Positions 27,036 to 35,112 of a stretch of 64,000 bases of DNA are shown in pieces; within the stretch, counting starts at the first letter, position 1; the number at the start of each line of letters is the position of its first letter. The stretch comes from Tabrizicola fusiformis (GTDB taxonomy: Bacteria > Pseudomonadota > Alphaproteobacteria > Rhodobacterales > Rhodobacteraceae). The DNA is taken from the NCBI RefSeq assembly GCF_013328815.1, contig NZ_JABUHN010000005.1, positions 124,001 to 188,000 on the forward strand. Reading direction: 5' to 3'. The position numbers and the translations under genes are program-made. Under the pieces are notes generated by a model, which did not search any database, was not told where the DNA came from, and saw only the letters and a program-made list of their open reading frames with translations.

Positions 27036-27073
27036 ATCTCGGCGATTTTTGTCGCCATTGGAGGAGATTATTC
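27031..27073. repeat. Nested inverted repeat upstream of the cys promoter
   Basis: Perfect 10-bp outer arms GAATAATCTC (27031-27040) and GAGATTATTC (27064-27073) enclose inner arms GGCGA (27041-27045) and TCGCC (27052-27056). Its left edge overlaps the Rrf2-like box by 5 bases. It could be a second operator, a hairpin ending the Rrf2 transcript, or both. Confidence 0.5.
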
Positions 27074-27155
27074 TACCGACTGGCGCAGCAGGCCGGCACG
27101 GCAGCACCGCCCGGTGGGGCCGGGGGAGCCAGAAGTCCGTTGATTTTATTGAATT

Positions 27156-27617
27156 TTACGCCTGCGCCGTTCCGAGCACCTGCTCTGCGACGGCGCCGGA
27201 GCGGAGCATGTCTTCGAGCGTGAGCGAGTCGATGATGACGAGGTAGGACCAGAACACCTCGGCAAAGACCTTGCGGATGCGGCAGCTTGCCTCGTCCACG
27301 CAGTCCTCGCAGCGTTGGTAGGCGCGGCGCGACAGGCAGGGCAGCGGCGCAATCGGCCCGTCGATGGTGCGCAGGAGTTCGGAAATTGACACTTCGCCGG
27401 GCGCCTTGATCAGGCTGTAACCGCCCGAGCGGCCGCGGATCGAGGCGATGATCCCGGCATTGCGCACTTCCAGCAGGATATGCTCGAGAAACCGCTTCGG
27501 CGTGCCGGAGCGCCGGGCGATCTCTTCGATCGTCAGCGGCTCGGGCCGCGGCTTGGCGGCCTCGTCGGCAAGGGTCAGCAGCGCCTTCAGCGCATATTTC
27601 ATCTTCTGCGTGATCAT
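27156..27617 (-). CDS. Rrf2-family transcriptional regulator
   Basis: A 153-residue winged-helix regulator of the Rrf2 family (IscR/CymR/NsrR relatives). The helix-turn-helix lies at about 28-53 (LTIEEIARRSGTPKRFLEHILLEVRNAG), then the wing IRGRSGGYSL (60-69). Four cysteines at 94, 103, 106 and 112 could hold an Fe-S cluster or sense redox/sulfur state. It lies 185 bases upstream of the sulfate-uptake operon on the same strand, so it is the probable regulator of that operon. Its ATG comes 6 bases after the -10, implying a leaderless mRNA. Confidence 0.88.
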   Translation of the reverse strand: MITQKMKYALKALLTLADEAAKPRPEPLTIEEIARRSGTPKRFLEHILLEVRNAGIIASIRGRSGGYSLIKAPGEVSISELLRTIDGPIAPLPCLSRRAYQRCEDCVDEASCRIRKVFAEVFWSYLVIIDSLTLEDMLRSGAVAEQVLGTAQA

Positions 27618-27623
27618 TCCCGA

Positions 27624-27652
27624 ACGCTAGGCGGTTAACAGCGCGGAATCAA
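27624..27652 (-). promoter_or_regulatory. Promoter of the Rrf2 gene (leaderless arrangement)
   Basis: Minus strand: TTGATT (27652-27647), 17 bases, TAGCGT (27629-27624), then only TCGGGA before the ATG. Transcription would start at or next to the start codon. Confidence 0.55.
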
Positions 27653-27664
27653 CGGAGGGAATAG

Positions 27665-27691
27665 AAAAAACCGCGCCCCCACGGTGGTTTG
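27665..27691 (-). terminator. Weak terminator of the envelope operon
   Basis: Minus strand: AAACC, a 13-base loop and GGTTTTTT form a short stem followed by a U run, just after the stop of the zinc-ribbon gene. The short stem makes this uncertain. Confidence 0.35.
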
Positions 27692-27697
27692 ACCGCG

Positions 27698-28819
27698 TTA
27701 CCGGCCGTCGAACACGCCTTGCTCATTCAGGTAGAACGCAACCCCGGCAACGACCAGCACCGCCAGCACCGCGAAGGTGATCTTCCACACGCTCCACGGG
27801 CGTTCGCCGCGGACCTCGCCCGTCTGGCCGTTGACCAGAAACTGATAGCTTTTGCCGCCATATTTATAGGCCGCCATCCAGACCGGCAGCAGGATATGCT
27901 TGAAGGTTTCGTCCTGCCAATCGGTGTCGATGCTGTCCACCCGCTGCTCGTCGCCGCCGATGTCCTGGCGCACATCCCCGTCGATCACCCGTTCCATGTG
28001 GTCGCGGGCGCGGTCATGGCCATCGGCCAGCGCCAGCGTATAGCCCTCGGCCTGAAACCCGGCGAGGTAATCGGGGGAGTAGGGGGCAAGCCCCGCCAGA
28101 TCCCAGTTCGACAGCGCATTGCCCAGATGCTGCGGCACCCCGGTCGAGGCCATGACCAGCACATCGTCGAACCGCCGCGACACCCGGCCCGAGGCGCTGG
28201 ACCAACGGGTATGGCGGACCTGTTCCTGCCTTTGCTGGCGCTTGCCGTTGACCGTCACGGTGACGGTGCGGGTTTCGTAATAGTAATCGCCGCGCTGGCC
28301 GCGATAGCGGCTGTCGGTATCGGCATCGAAGGTCCAGTAGGGCACATAAATGCCGTTCAGCGCCCGGCCCTTGCGGGTGAACTCCAGCAGGCGGTTGGGC
28401 GCGAACCACAGGCTGCCCAGCCATGCCGTCAGCCGGTCGCGCGCCTCTTCCTCTTTCAGCACGAAAGGCACCAGCGCTTGCGGTTTCAGCCGGCGGTGGC
28501 TGCCGGTGTCGATCACCACCGGCGTGGCGCAGAACGGGCATTCCGTGGCATGGGCGGCGCCCTTGAACTCTACCACCGCGCCGCAAGACGGGCAGGAGGT
28601 GGAGCGCACATCCTCTTGCGCCGCTTCGGGCAGATCGTCGTCCAGCCCGCGCTCCAGCGGGATTTCCCCCAGCGCACGGGTCTTTTTCGGGGCCGAAGCC
28701 GCCGGAATGGCCTGAACAAAGCCGCAATGATCACAGGTCAACTCGGTCTGACCGGGCGTAAAGCGCAGGTCGGCACCGCACTGGGCACAGGGCCAGCGGT
28801 GTTCCTCGGTGACCGGCAT
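27698..28819 (-). CDS. Zinc-ribbon membrane protein (YdjG-like)
   Basis: A 373-residue protein with two zinc ribbons at the N-terminus, CAQCG...CDHCG (about 11-32) and CPSCG...CPFCA (about 76-97), a long soluble middle part (YVPYWTFDADTDSRY) and one membrane helix near the C-terminus (ITFAVLAVLVVAGVAFYL). Databases often call such proteins replication-factor-Y-like, but only the ribbons resemble PriA. The domain layout is like Bacillus YdjG, a membrane anchor that works with the SPFH protein YdjI. It follows the SPFH gene by 3 bases and is the last gene of the operon. Confidence 0.75.
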   Translation of the reverse strand: MPVTEEHRWPCAQCGADLRFTPGQTELTCDHCGFVQAIPAASAPKKTRALGEIPLERGLDDDLPEAAQEDVRSTSCPSCGAVVEFKGAAHATECPFCATPVVIDTGSHRRLKPQALVPFVLKEEEARDRLTAWLGSLWFAPNRLLEFTRKGRALNGIYVPYWTFDADTDSRYRGQRGDYYYETRTVTVTVNGKRQQRQEQVRHTRWSSASGRVSRRFDDVLVMASTGVPQHLGNALSNWDLAGLAPYSPDYLAGFQAEGYTLALADGHDRARDHMERVIDGDVRQDIGGDEQRVDSIDTDWQDETFKHILLPVWMAAYKYGGKSYQFLVNGQTGEVRGERPWSVWKITFAVLAVLVVAGVAFYLNEQGVFDGR

Positions 28820-28822
28820 CTG

Positions 28823-29926
28823 TCAGACTCCTGGCGGCGGGGGCGGCGGCACCATGGCGAAAAGCCGCGCCAGTTCGGTTTCCCCGGCGGGTTTCCAGCC
28901 ATCCTGCCCGGCGGCCCAGACCATGCTGGCCCGGGTCAGCGCGCCCGAAGCGGCCTGCGCGGCAAGATCGGCCTCGGTGAAGGGGCCCTTGGTGGCGCCA
29001 TTCTCGGCCAGATGCCACGCTTTGGCGGCGGCGGGCGGCGGCGGGGGTGGAGGCGCCGCGGCGGCGGCTGCCGGTGCGGCCCCCCATGGGCCGATGTTCT
29101 GCGCCATGCCCGCGCCGATGCCCGCCGCCATGCCCGCACCCATCATGCCACCCGCGCCCGTGGCGGGATTGCCCAGCGCCTCGGCCGCATTGAACTGCAT
29201 GTATTTGCCCAGATCGCCCGCCACGCCCATCGAGGTGCGCTTGTCGAGAACCTTTTCGACCTCTTCGGGCAGGCTGATGTTTTCAATATAGAATTCCGGG
29301 ATTCCCAGACCATATTCGGCCACTTTGGGCGCAATCGCCTGCACGATGATGCGGCCCAGATCGGCGGTGTTGCCCGCCATGTCCAGCACCGGAATGCCCG
29401 ATTTGGCAAGAACCTGCGACGCTTCCTGCACGATCACGTTGCGGATCTGGTTCGACACTTCATCCGAGGTGAACTCGCCATCGGTGCCGACGATTTCCTT
29501 GAGGAATTTGCCCGGATCGGCGACGCGCATGGAATAGTTGCCAAAGGCCCGCAGCCGCACTGGCCCGAATTCCGGGTCGCGGCACATGATCGGGTTCTTG
29601 GTGCCCCATTTCTGATCGTTGAAGCGGGTGGTATTGACGAAATAGATCTCGGACTGGAAGGGCGACTGAAAGCCGTGGTCCCAGTGCTGCAAGGTGGTCA
29701 GGATCGGCATGTTGTTGGTTTCAAGCATGTAAAGCCCGGGGCCGAACACATCGGCCAACTGCCCCTCATGCACGAAAACCGCCGCCTGCCCTTCGCGCAC
29801 GGTCAGCTTGGCGCCGTATTTGATGGCATTCCCACGCCGCTCGAACCGCCAGACCATCGTGTCGCGCGTGTCATCCAGCCACGAGATGACGTCGATGAAT
29901 TCGCCTTTGAGAAAATCGAAGACCAT
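28823..29926 (-). CDS. SPFH-domain protein with C-terminal GYF_2 domain
   Basis: A 367-residue protein of the YdjI/virion-core SPFH group. The SPFH/Band-7 domain covers about 20-245 (AVFVHEGQLADVFGPGLYML, then RLRAFGNYSMRVADPGKFL). A Gly/Met/Ala-rich linker with a long proline run follows, then a GYF_2 domain at about 308-352 (WHLAENGATKGPFTEADL, GWKPAGETELARLF). Such proteins form membrane-associated scaffolds; the GYF part probably binds proline-rich partners, possibly its own tail PPPPPPG. It is co-transcribed with the zinc-ribbon protein. Confidence 0.82.
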   Translation of the reverse strand: MVFDFLKGEFIDVISWLDDTRDTMVWRFERRGNAIKYGAKLTVREGQAAVFVHEGQLADVFGPGLYMLETNNMPILTTLQHWDHGFQSPFQSEIYFVNTTRFNDQKWGTKNPIMCRDPEFGPVRLRAFGNYSMRVADPGKFLKEIVGTDGEFTSDEVSNQIRNVIVQEASQVLAKSGIPVLDMAGNTADLGRIIVQAIAPKVAEYGLGIPEFYIENISLPEEVEKVLDKRTSMGVAGDLGKYMQFNAAEALGNPATGAGGMMGAGMAAGIGAGMAQNIGPWGAAPAAAAAAPPPPPPPAAAKAWHLAENGATKGPFTEADLAAQAASGALTRASMVWAAGQDGWKPAGETELARLFAMVPPPPPPGV

Positions 29927-29950
29927 GGGTTGCTCCTTCCCCGGATGGGG

Positions 29951-30883
29951 TCATGTTTCGCCGTCAACCAGCCGCGTTGCAAGCTCGGTGACGATGGGGC
30001 GGGCCTCTGCCTCGGTCATGCCGGGGCGCAGGGCGGGGTTGTAGAGGATGCGCAGCATCAGCTCGTCCATGCGGGTGAGCAGGGCAAACTCTTCGTCGTC
30101 GTTGAAGATCGAGGGGCGGGCCGAGGGGCTGTCATTCGGCAGGCCCAGACCTTGGGCGATTTCCTCATGCAGGCAGGACAGGCGCAAAAGGTCGGGATGT
30201 TCGGCCCGGATCACCGCAAAGGCGCGCTGATAGATGCCGGAGGTGCCCCGCGACTGCGCCAGCACGATGCAATAGGTCGAGCGGGGCAGATCGGTGATGC
30301 CCGCCACATCCTGCGGCGCAAGATCGGGCATCGCCGCGCGCAGCACCGGGCCAAGCGCGCGCCGCTCATCTTCGGACACGACATGGATCAGGAAATTCGG
30401 ATTGGCATCGTCCAGCCGGATCGGATGGCCGCTGGCTCGCGCCAGCCGCGCCAGATAGGAGGAGATGCGCGCGGTATCGGTCGCCCGCCGTTCCGCCGGA
30501 ACCGAGGCGCCAAAGCGCAGGCCCACCCGCACCGGCCCGTCCCAGCGGCGCAACTCGCCACTGGCAGACCCGGCGCCGCCGCGGTCGTATTCATCATAAA
30601 GCGCGATCCGCAGGAAATTCTCGGTCAGCATCCGCGCGGTGAACGGCGTGTCCGGCCCGCCGCCATCGGTGCGCAACAGCCCCTGCGACAGCAGCGCCTG
30701 TTGCACCTGCGCGTAATAGCCCCGGGCTGCGGCGCTGGCGGGGGTGTCTTCCGTCACCGGCGCCGGGGCTTCGGGCCGTGGCGGCGGTGTGGGGCTGCGC
30801 CCGGGCGTGGTCGCCACGCAGGCCGAAAGGGCCAGCGCGGCAACCGGCAGGGCAGAAAACAGGCGCAGCACGGCGGAAATCAT
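29951..30883 (-). CDS. DUF2927-domain lipoprotein
   Basis: A 310-residue exported protein. The N-terminus carries a lipobox (ALALSAC, cysteine about 22), so it is probably lipid-anchored. A proline-rich linker is followed by the DUF2927 domain: FTARMLTENFLRIALYDEY, RWDGPVRVGLRFG and CLHEEIAQGLGLPNDS (about 240-255). The HEE...GL pattern recalls a metallopeptidase-type zinc helix, and the domain may be hydrolytic, which is inference. Its ATG overlaps the telA stop (ATGA). Confidence 0.75.
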   Translation of the reverse strand: MISAVLRLFSALPVAALALSACVATTPGRSPTPPPRPEAPAPVTEDTPASAAARGYYAQVQQALLSQGLLRTDGGGPDTPFTARMLTENFLRIALYDEYDRGGAGSASGELRRWDGPVRVGLRFGASVPAERRATDTARISSYLARLARASGHPIRLDDANPNFLIHVVSEDERRALGPVLRAAMPDLAPQDVAGITDLPRSTYCIVLAQSRGTSGIYQRAFAVIRAEHPDLLRLSCLHEEIAQGLGLPNDSPSARPSIFNDDEEFALLTRMDELMLRILYNPALRPGMTEAEARPIVTELATRLVDGET

Positions 30884-32070
30884 GCCTCGGTCGCGCCTCC
30901 GACGGCCTCGCCAAAGCCGGTCTTGCGGGCGCGGGCGGCCGACAGCGTGTCGCGCAGCTCATGCTCCATCTTGATCAGGCTTTCCTCGGCGGCGGCGCGG
31001 CGGGCCTTGCCCTCATCCGCGATGGCAAGGCTTTCCTCGATCGTGTCGATCAGGCTGCTGTTGGCTTTCTGCACCGCCTCGATGTCGAACACGCCGCGCT
31101 CCATTTCCGTGCGCACGATGCGGTTGGCCTCTTGCAGGTTTTCCGCATTGGCCGTCAGCAATTCGTTGGTCAGATCGTTGGCATCCTTGATCGCCTCTGC
31201 CGCTTCCTTGCTGCGTTGGATGGTCACCGCCTGCGCAAGCTGGGTTTCCCACAGCGGCACCGTGTTCACGAGGGTCGAGTTGATCTTGCCGACCAGCGAC
31301 TTGTCATTTTCCTGCACCAGCCGGATCGAGGGCAGCGACTGCATCGTCACCTGCCGCGTCAGCTTGAGGTCATGCACCCGGCGTTCCAGATCGTCACGCG
31401 CCGAACGCAGGTCGCGCAGTTCCTGCGCCTTCTTCACCTGATCGGCCTCGGGGGCGGCCTGCACCTCGGCCTCTTTGGCCGGGATCACCGTGGCGTCGAG
31501 GTCTTTCAGCTTGGCCTCGCCCGCCGCGATGTAAAGCGCCAGCTCGTCATAGAAGCGCAGGGTCTTTTCATAGAGCAGGTCCAGCGACTTGATGTCTTTC
31601 AAGAGCGTATGTTCGTGCGTCAGCAGGTTTTCGGTGATCTTGTCGATCTGGCCCTGCACCTCTTCATACCGCGCCATGAACTGCGCCAGCGGGGCTGCGG
31701 CGCCCGTCAGACGCTCCCACCAGCTCCGCTCGCGGTTCACGTCCAGCTCTTCGCCGGAAAAGCCCCGGATGGTGGAAACGATGTCGCGCAGACTGTCGCC
31801 CGCCGGGCCGACATCCTTGTTCTTCACGCCCGACAGCATTTCCTGGCTGATCACCTGCAATTCGGCCTGCGCACCGGCACCGAAAGAGATGATCGACTGG
31901 GTGTTGGTCATGTCGATCTCGGCCATCCGCTTGCGGATTTCCTCGGCCTGCGGGGCGCTGGCCTCTTCCAGCGGAACAAGGGCGGTGCCGGGTTCGGGCA
32001 GGATGACGGCGGTCACCTTTTCCACTTCGGCAAGGGCGGTGGCGGCTTGGTCGCGGATGGTATCGGTCAT
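30880..32070 (-). CDS. telA: TelA-family protein
   Basis: A 396-residue cytoplasmic, mostly helical protein of the TelA (toxic anion resistance, KlaA/YaaN) family, using the ATG at 32068-32070. Family landmarks are FSGEELDVNRERSWWERLTG (about 105-124) and the long coiled-coil central part, then SIRLVQENDKSLVGKINSTLVNTVPLWETQLAQAV. The name comes from plasmid tellurite-resistance loci; most chromosomal homologues act in envelope or stress physiology of unclear mechanism. It follows xpaC by 35 bases, the same pairing as xpaC-yaaN in Bacillus. Confidence 0.88.
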   Translation of the reverse strand: MTDTIRDQAATALAEVEKVTAVILPEPGTALVPLEEASAPQAEEIRKRMAEIDMTNTQSIISFGAGAQAELQVISQEMLSGVKNKDVGPAGDSLRDIVSTIRGFSGEELDVNRERSWWERLTGAAAPLAQFMARYEEVQGQIDKITENLLTHEHTLLKDIKSLDLLYEKTLRFYDELALYIAAGEAKLKDLDATVIPAKEAEVQAAPEADQVKKAQELRDLRSARDDLERRVHDLKLTRQVTMQSLPSIRLVQENDKSLVGKINSTLVNTVPLWETQLAQAVTIQRSKEAAEAIKDANDLTNELLTANAENLQEANRIVRTEMERGVFDIEAVQKANSSLIDTIEESLAIADEGKARRAAAEESLIKMEHELRDTLSAARARKTGFGEAVGGATEA

Positions 32071-32105
32071 GGTCACTCTCACTATGGGTTTGCCCGCAGA
32101 GGGGA

Positions 32106-32987
32106 TCAGGCTTCCAGTTTAAGGCGGTCGCGCAACACCTGAATTTCAACATCCAGATCACTGTGGCTGTTGGCCAGAAGCGCTGTCGAGCGTTCGGCGA
32201 AGGTGGTTTCAAGATCGGTCAGCAGCGCCTCGTAATCGGCGCGCACCTTGGCATCGCGGGTCTGGGCGTAATGGTCGGCGAATTTCACCGTCGCGTCACG
32301 GGCGCCCATCAGATAGACCGACAGATACTTGCGGGCCGCCGTCAGATCGCCCGGATCGCCCTCGATCGTGCGGAACAACTGGCGGGCGGCCGTGGCAAAG
32401 CGGTCAACCCGGGCGTCGAGTGCGCGGTCACCCGCACGCAGGATGGCGTCCTTCATGGCCGACAGATATTTCTCGGCCTCGTCCACCGCACGCGCAACGC
32501 GGTCGGTCTGGAACTGGTCCACTCCTTCCAGCCCCTTGTCGCGCAGGGGATCGGGTCCGAAGGCCAAGAGATGCAGCCCGATGCCCAAAATTGCGAAGAG
32601 CAGCGGGTAAAGCGGCCCGTTCTGCGACACCAGCCCCCCCAGCGCCAGCGCCACGCCGATCAGCACGGCGCCGAACAGCTTGCGCGGGATCGCCGGGCGG
32701 CGGGCGACGCGGCGGGCGTCATAGGCGTCATGGGCCTTGACCCCCTCTTGCGTCAGCCATGCCGCCAGCAGGATCAGCCCGCCCGCGACAAGCGACAGCA
32801 CCATCTCGCGCGGGGTGCCGCGAAAGGCCGGGATCAGAAAGGCGAAGGCCGGAAAGAACAGGATGCGCGCCCGGCGTGCCGCACGGCTGGCAGGCACCGG
32901 GGGCGGTGCCGGGTGCGTCGCCGCCGAACCCGCAGGGGTATCCGGGGCGCCGGGGCTGTATTTGCCGCCAAAACGTTGTGCCATCAT
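32106..32987 (-). CDS. xpaC: XpaC-family membrane protein
   Basis: A 293-residue protein of the XpaC (5-bromo-4-chloroindolyl phosphate hydrolysis) family. A Pro/Ala-rich N-terminus, paired membrane segments (about 42-80 and 105-140) and a helical cytoplasmic C-terminal half (YLSAMKDAILRAGDRALDARVDR) match the family; no phosphatase motif is visible, so the historical name should not be taken as function. Two adjacent ATGs are possible (32987 or 32984); the first overlaps the stop of the tiny upstream gene as ATGA. Confidence 0.82.
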   Translation of the reverse strand: MMAQRFGGKYSPGAPDTPAGSAATHPAPPPVPASRAARRARILFFPAFAFLIPAFRGTPREMVLSLVAGGLILLAAWLTQEGVKAHDAYDARRVARRPAIPRKLFGAVLIGVALALGGLVSQNGPLYPLLFAILGIGLHLLAFGPDPLRDKGLEGVDQFQTDRVARAVDEAEKYLSAMKDAILRAGDRALDARVDRFATAARQLFRTIEGDPGDLTAARKYLSVYLMGARDATVKFADHYAQTRDAKVRADYEALLTDLETTFAERSTALLANSHSDLDVEIQVLRDRLKLEA

Positions 32988-33067
32988 GCGCCTCCGCTGG
33001 CCGCGACATAAAGGATCAGCGCCAGCAGCAGAAAGAACGAGACCGTGCGAAACCCGTTGGACGACAT
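32984..33067 (-). CDS. 27-residue single-helix membrane peptide
   Basis: A tiny gene with a strong site GCGGAGGTGCC directly before the ATG at 33065-33067. The peptide begins MSSNGFRTVSFFLLLALILY and ends VAASGGA: one membrane helix with a basic N-terminus. The stop overlaps the xpaC start (ATGA), so it looks translationally coupled. It has no recognised family; its position at the head of the XpaC-TelA-SPFH operon makes it a candidate subunit or regulator. Confidence 0.6.
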   Translation of the reverse strand: MSSNGFRTVSFFLLLALILYVAASGGA

Positions 33068-33211
33068 GGCACCTCCGCGCAAGACCGGCCGGACGGTTTG
33101 ACTATAGGCAAGGGGCCACGGCCTTGCCAGAGCCACGGGGGGGAAATCGGCGGGAATATTCCCCCTGCCGGTTTCGATGCCCGGACCGGGGCGCCCTTGG
33201 CCGATGGTGCT

Positions 33212-33230
33212 GCCTCCGGCGGGAGTATTT
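33212..33230 (+). repeat. Intergenic element core, copy 1
   Basis: GCCTCCGGCGGGAGTATTT, one base-pair swap away from the core of copies 2 (52790) and 3 (57959). It lies after the hmuV stop. The rest of 33068-33265 holds only GC-rich short dyads (for example GGGAATATTCCC at 33152-33163) and no gene. Confidence 0.6.
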
Positions 33231-33265
33231 GGAAAGGTGCAAATGCGGGGAGTGCAGGGGGCCTG

Positions 33266-34045
33266 TCAGGCCAGCGCGGCCGCCTGCGGCAAGAGCCAGA
33301 TGCCCTTGGGCGGCGCGGTGTTCACGCAAAGCCGGCAGCGGTAGGCCGACGACAGCAGGGGGTCTGTCATCACCTCGGTCGGGCGGCCCGCCGCCACGAT
33401 CCGCCCGCCGTCCATCAGCACCATGCGGTCGGCGTGCATCGCCGTCAGGTTCAGGTCATGCATCACCGCCACCACGCCGCCCCCCGCATCGGCAAAGCGG
33501 CGCAGCAGTGTCATCACCTGCAACTGATGGCCGATGTCCAGCGCCGCCACCGGCTCGTCCACGAAGAGCCACGAGGGGCGACCGTCGCGCATCGGCTCCC
33601 AGACCTGTGCGCGGACGCGGGCGAGGTGGCCGCGCGCCTGCTCGCCGCCCGACATGTCGTGAAAGAAGCCGTCGATCTTGCGCGAAAGACCCACTTCGGC
33701 CACGGCCTCGTCCACGATGCCGGGGCGGTGGGCGGCATGGCCTGCCTCATGCCCCATCCGCACGATCTCGCGTAGCGTGAAGGGAAAGCCCACCGCCGTC
33801 GCCTGCGGCAGCACCGCCCGGCGCTGTGCCAAGGCGCGGGGCGCCATGGTGGCGGGCGTGTCGCCGTCAAGGCTGATCGCGCCTTGCCCCGCCAGATCGC
33901 CGGTCAGCATCCGCAAGAGCGTGGTCTTGCCAGAGCCATTCGGTCCGACGATGGCGGTGATCTGGCCGGGCTGCGCCTCGAAAGCGACATCCGACAGCAC
34001 CGGACGGCGGCCCAGCGATACGCTCAATCCGCTTGCCAGAAGCAT
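33266..34045 (-). CDS. hmuV: Hemin ABC transporter ATP-binding protein
   Basis: ATPase of the heme importer HmuTUV, 259 aa. Walker A GPNGSGKTT (about 36-44), signature MSGGEQARGHLARV (about 130), Walker B WLFVDEPVAALD, H-loop VAVMHDLNLTAMHADR. It starts with ATG, 3 bases after hmuU. Last gene of hmuRSTUV. Confidence 0.93.
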   Translation of the reverse strand: MLLASGLSVSLGRRPVLSDVAFEAQPGQITAIVGPNGSGKTTLLRMLTGDLAGQGAISLDGDTPATMAPRALAQRRAVLPQATAVGFPFTLREIVRMGHEAGHAAHRPGIVDEAVAEVGLSRKIDGFFHDMSGGEQARGHLARVRAQVWEPMRDGRPSWLFVDEPVAALDIGHQLQVMTLLRRFADAGGGVVAVMHDLNLTAMHADRMVLMDGGRIVAAGRPTEVMTDPLLSSAYRCRLCVNTAPPKGIWLLPQAAALA

Positions 34046-34048
34046 GGC

Positions 34049-35110
34049 CTAAATCTCCATCGTTGCGCGGCGCGCCAGCAGAATCCACAGGAAGACCGGC
34101 GCCCCGATCAGCGCCATGATGATGCCGATGGGCAGTTCGGCGGGCGAGACCACCAGCCGCGACACCGTATCGGCGGCAATCAGCAGGGCCGCGCCGAACA
34201 GGGCGGCGGTGGGCAACAGGCTGCGGTGGTCCGGCCCGATCGCCAGCCGCAGGATATGCGGCACCACGATGCCGACAAAGCCGATGCCGCCCGAGACCGC
34301 GACCGAAGCCCCGGTCATCGCCGCCACGATCAGGATGGCGCCGCGTTTCACCCCTTCGACCGGCACGCCCAGATGACGGGCCACGCCTTCGCCCAATGCC
34401 ATCGCATTCAGCCCCCGCGCCAAGAGCGGCGACAGCGCCAGCCCGGCGATCAGGATGGGCGCCGCCGCTGCCAGTTTGGTCCAGTTCGCCCCGGCAAGCG
34501 AGCCGAGGCCCCAGAAGGTCAGGTCGCGCAACTGGTTGTCATCGGCCAGATAGACCAGCACCCCGGTCGCGGCCCCGGCCAGCGCGCCCAGCACGATCCC
34601 GGCCAAGAGCATGGTGGCAATTGAGGTCTGGCCCCGCAGGCTGGCGACGCGGTAGAGGATCAGCGTTGTCGCCCAGCCGCCGAAAAAGGCGAAAAGCGGC
34701 ACCAGATACATGCCCGTTGCGGCATGGATCGCGGCGGGCATAAGGCCACCCAGCACGATGGCCACCACCGCGCCCAGACCGGCGCCGGCACCCACCCCCA
34801 CCAGCCCCGGATCGGCCAGCGGGTTGCGGAACAGCCCCTGCATCAGCGCCCCCGACACCGCAAGGCTTGCCCCCACCAGCGCGCCCAAAAGCAGCCGGGG
34901 CAGGCGGATGTCCAAGAGGATCGCGCGTTCCGCGGGCGAAAGGTCGCGGCTGAACAGCTCCCACGGCAAAAGGCCCGAGGCGCCAAGGCTCAGGCTGGCC
35001 GCCGCCGTTGTCAGCAGGATCAGCGCAAGACCCGCCGTCACCGCACCCACCTTGAGGCGTGGGGCGGTGACAGCGGTTGCCGGGGCCGCGGCGATTGCTG
35101 CGGTGGCCAT
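34049..35110 (-). CDS. hmuU: Hemin ABC transporter permease
   Basis: FecCD-family permease, 353 aa, about ten membrane helices; ASLAVSGALMQGLFRNPLADP (about 82-102) and VSGGIGFVGIVVPHILRL (about 273-290) are family signatures. It moves heme from HmuT into the cytoplasm. It begins 2 bases after hmuT. Confidence 0.93.
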   Translation of the reverse strand: MATAAIAAAPATAVTAPRLKVGAVTAGLALILLTTAAASLSLGASGLLPWELFSRDLSPAERAILLDIRLPRLLLGALVGASLAVSGALMQGLFRNPLADPGLVGVGAGAGLGAVVAIVLGGLMPAAIHAATGMYLVPLFAFFGGWATTLILYRVASLRGQTSIATMLLAGIVLGALAGAATGVLVYLADDNQLRDLTFWGLGSLAGANWTKLAAAAPILIAGLALSPLLARGLNAMALGEGVARHLGVPVEGVKRGAILIVAAMTGASVAVSGGIGFVGIVVPHILRLAIGPDHRSLLPTAALFGAALLIAADTVSRLVVSPAELPIGIIMALIGAPVFLWILLARRATMEI

Positions 35111-35112
35111 GC

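Noticed and set aside
27698-28819. Naming the zinc-ribbon protein as primosomal factor PriA
   Set aside because: Only the cysteine ribbons resemble PriA; there is no helicase motif, and a C-terminal membrane helix is present.
27689-31441. Plus-strand open frame of 1250 codons opposite the envelope operon
   Set aside because: Crosses four real minus-strand genes and their gaps; no domain, start site or codon pattern supports it.
30880-32070. Annotation of telA as a tellurite-resistance determinant
   Set aside because: The family name is historical. No other ter/teh-type gene is present, and the operon context points to envelope physiology.
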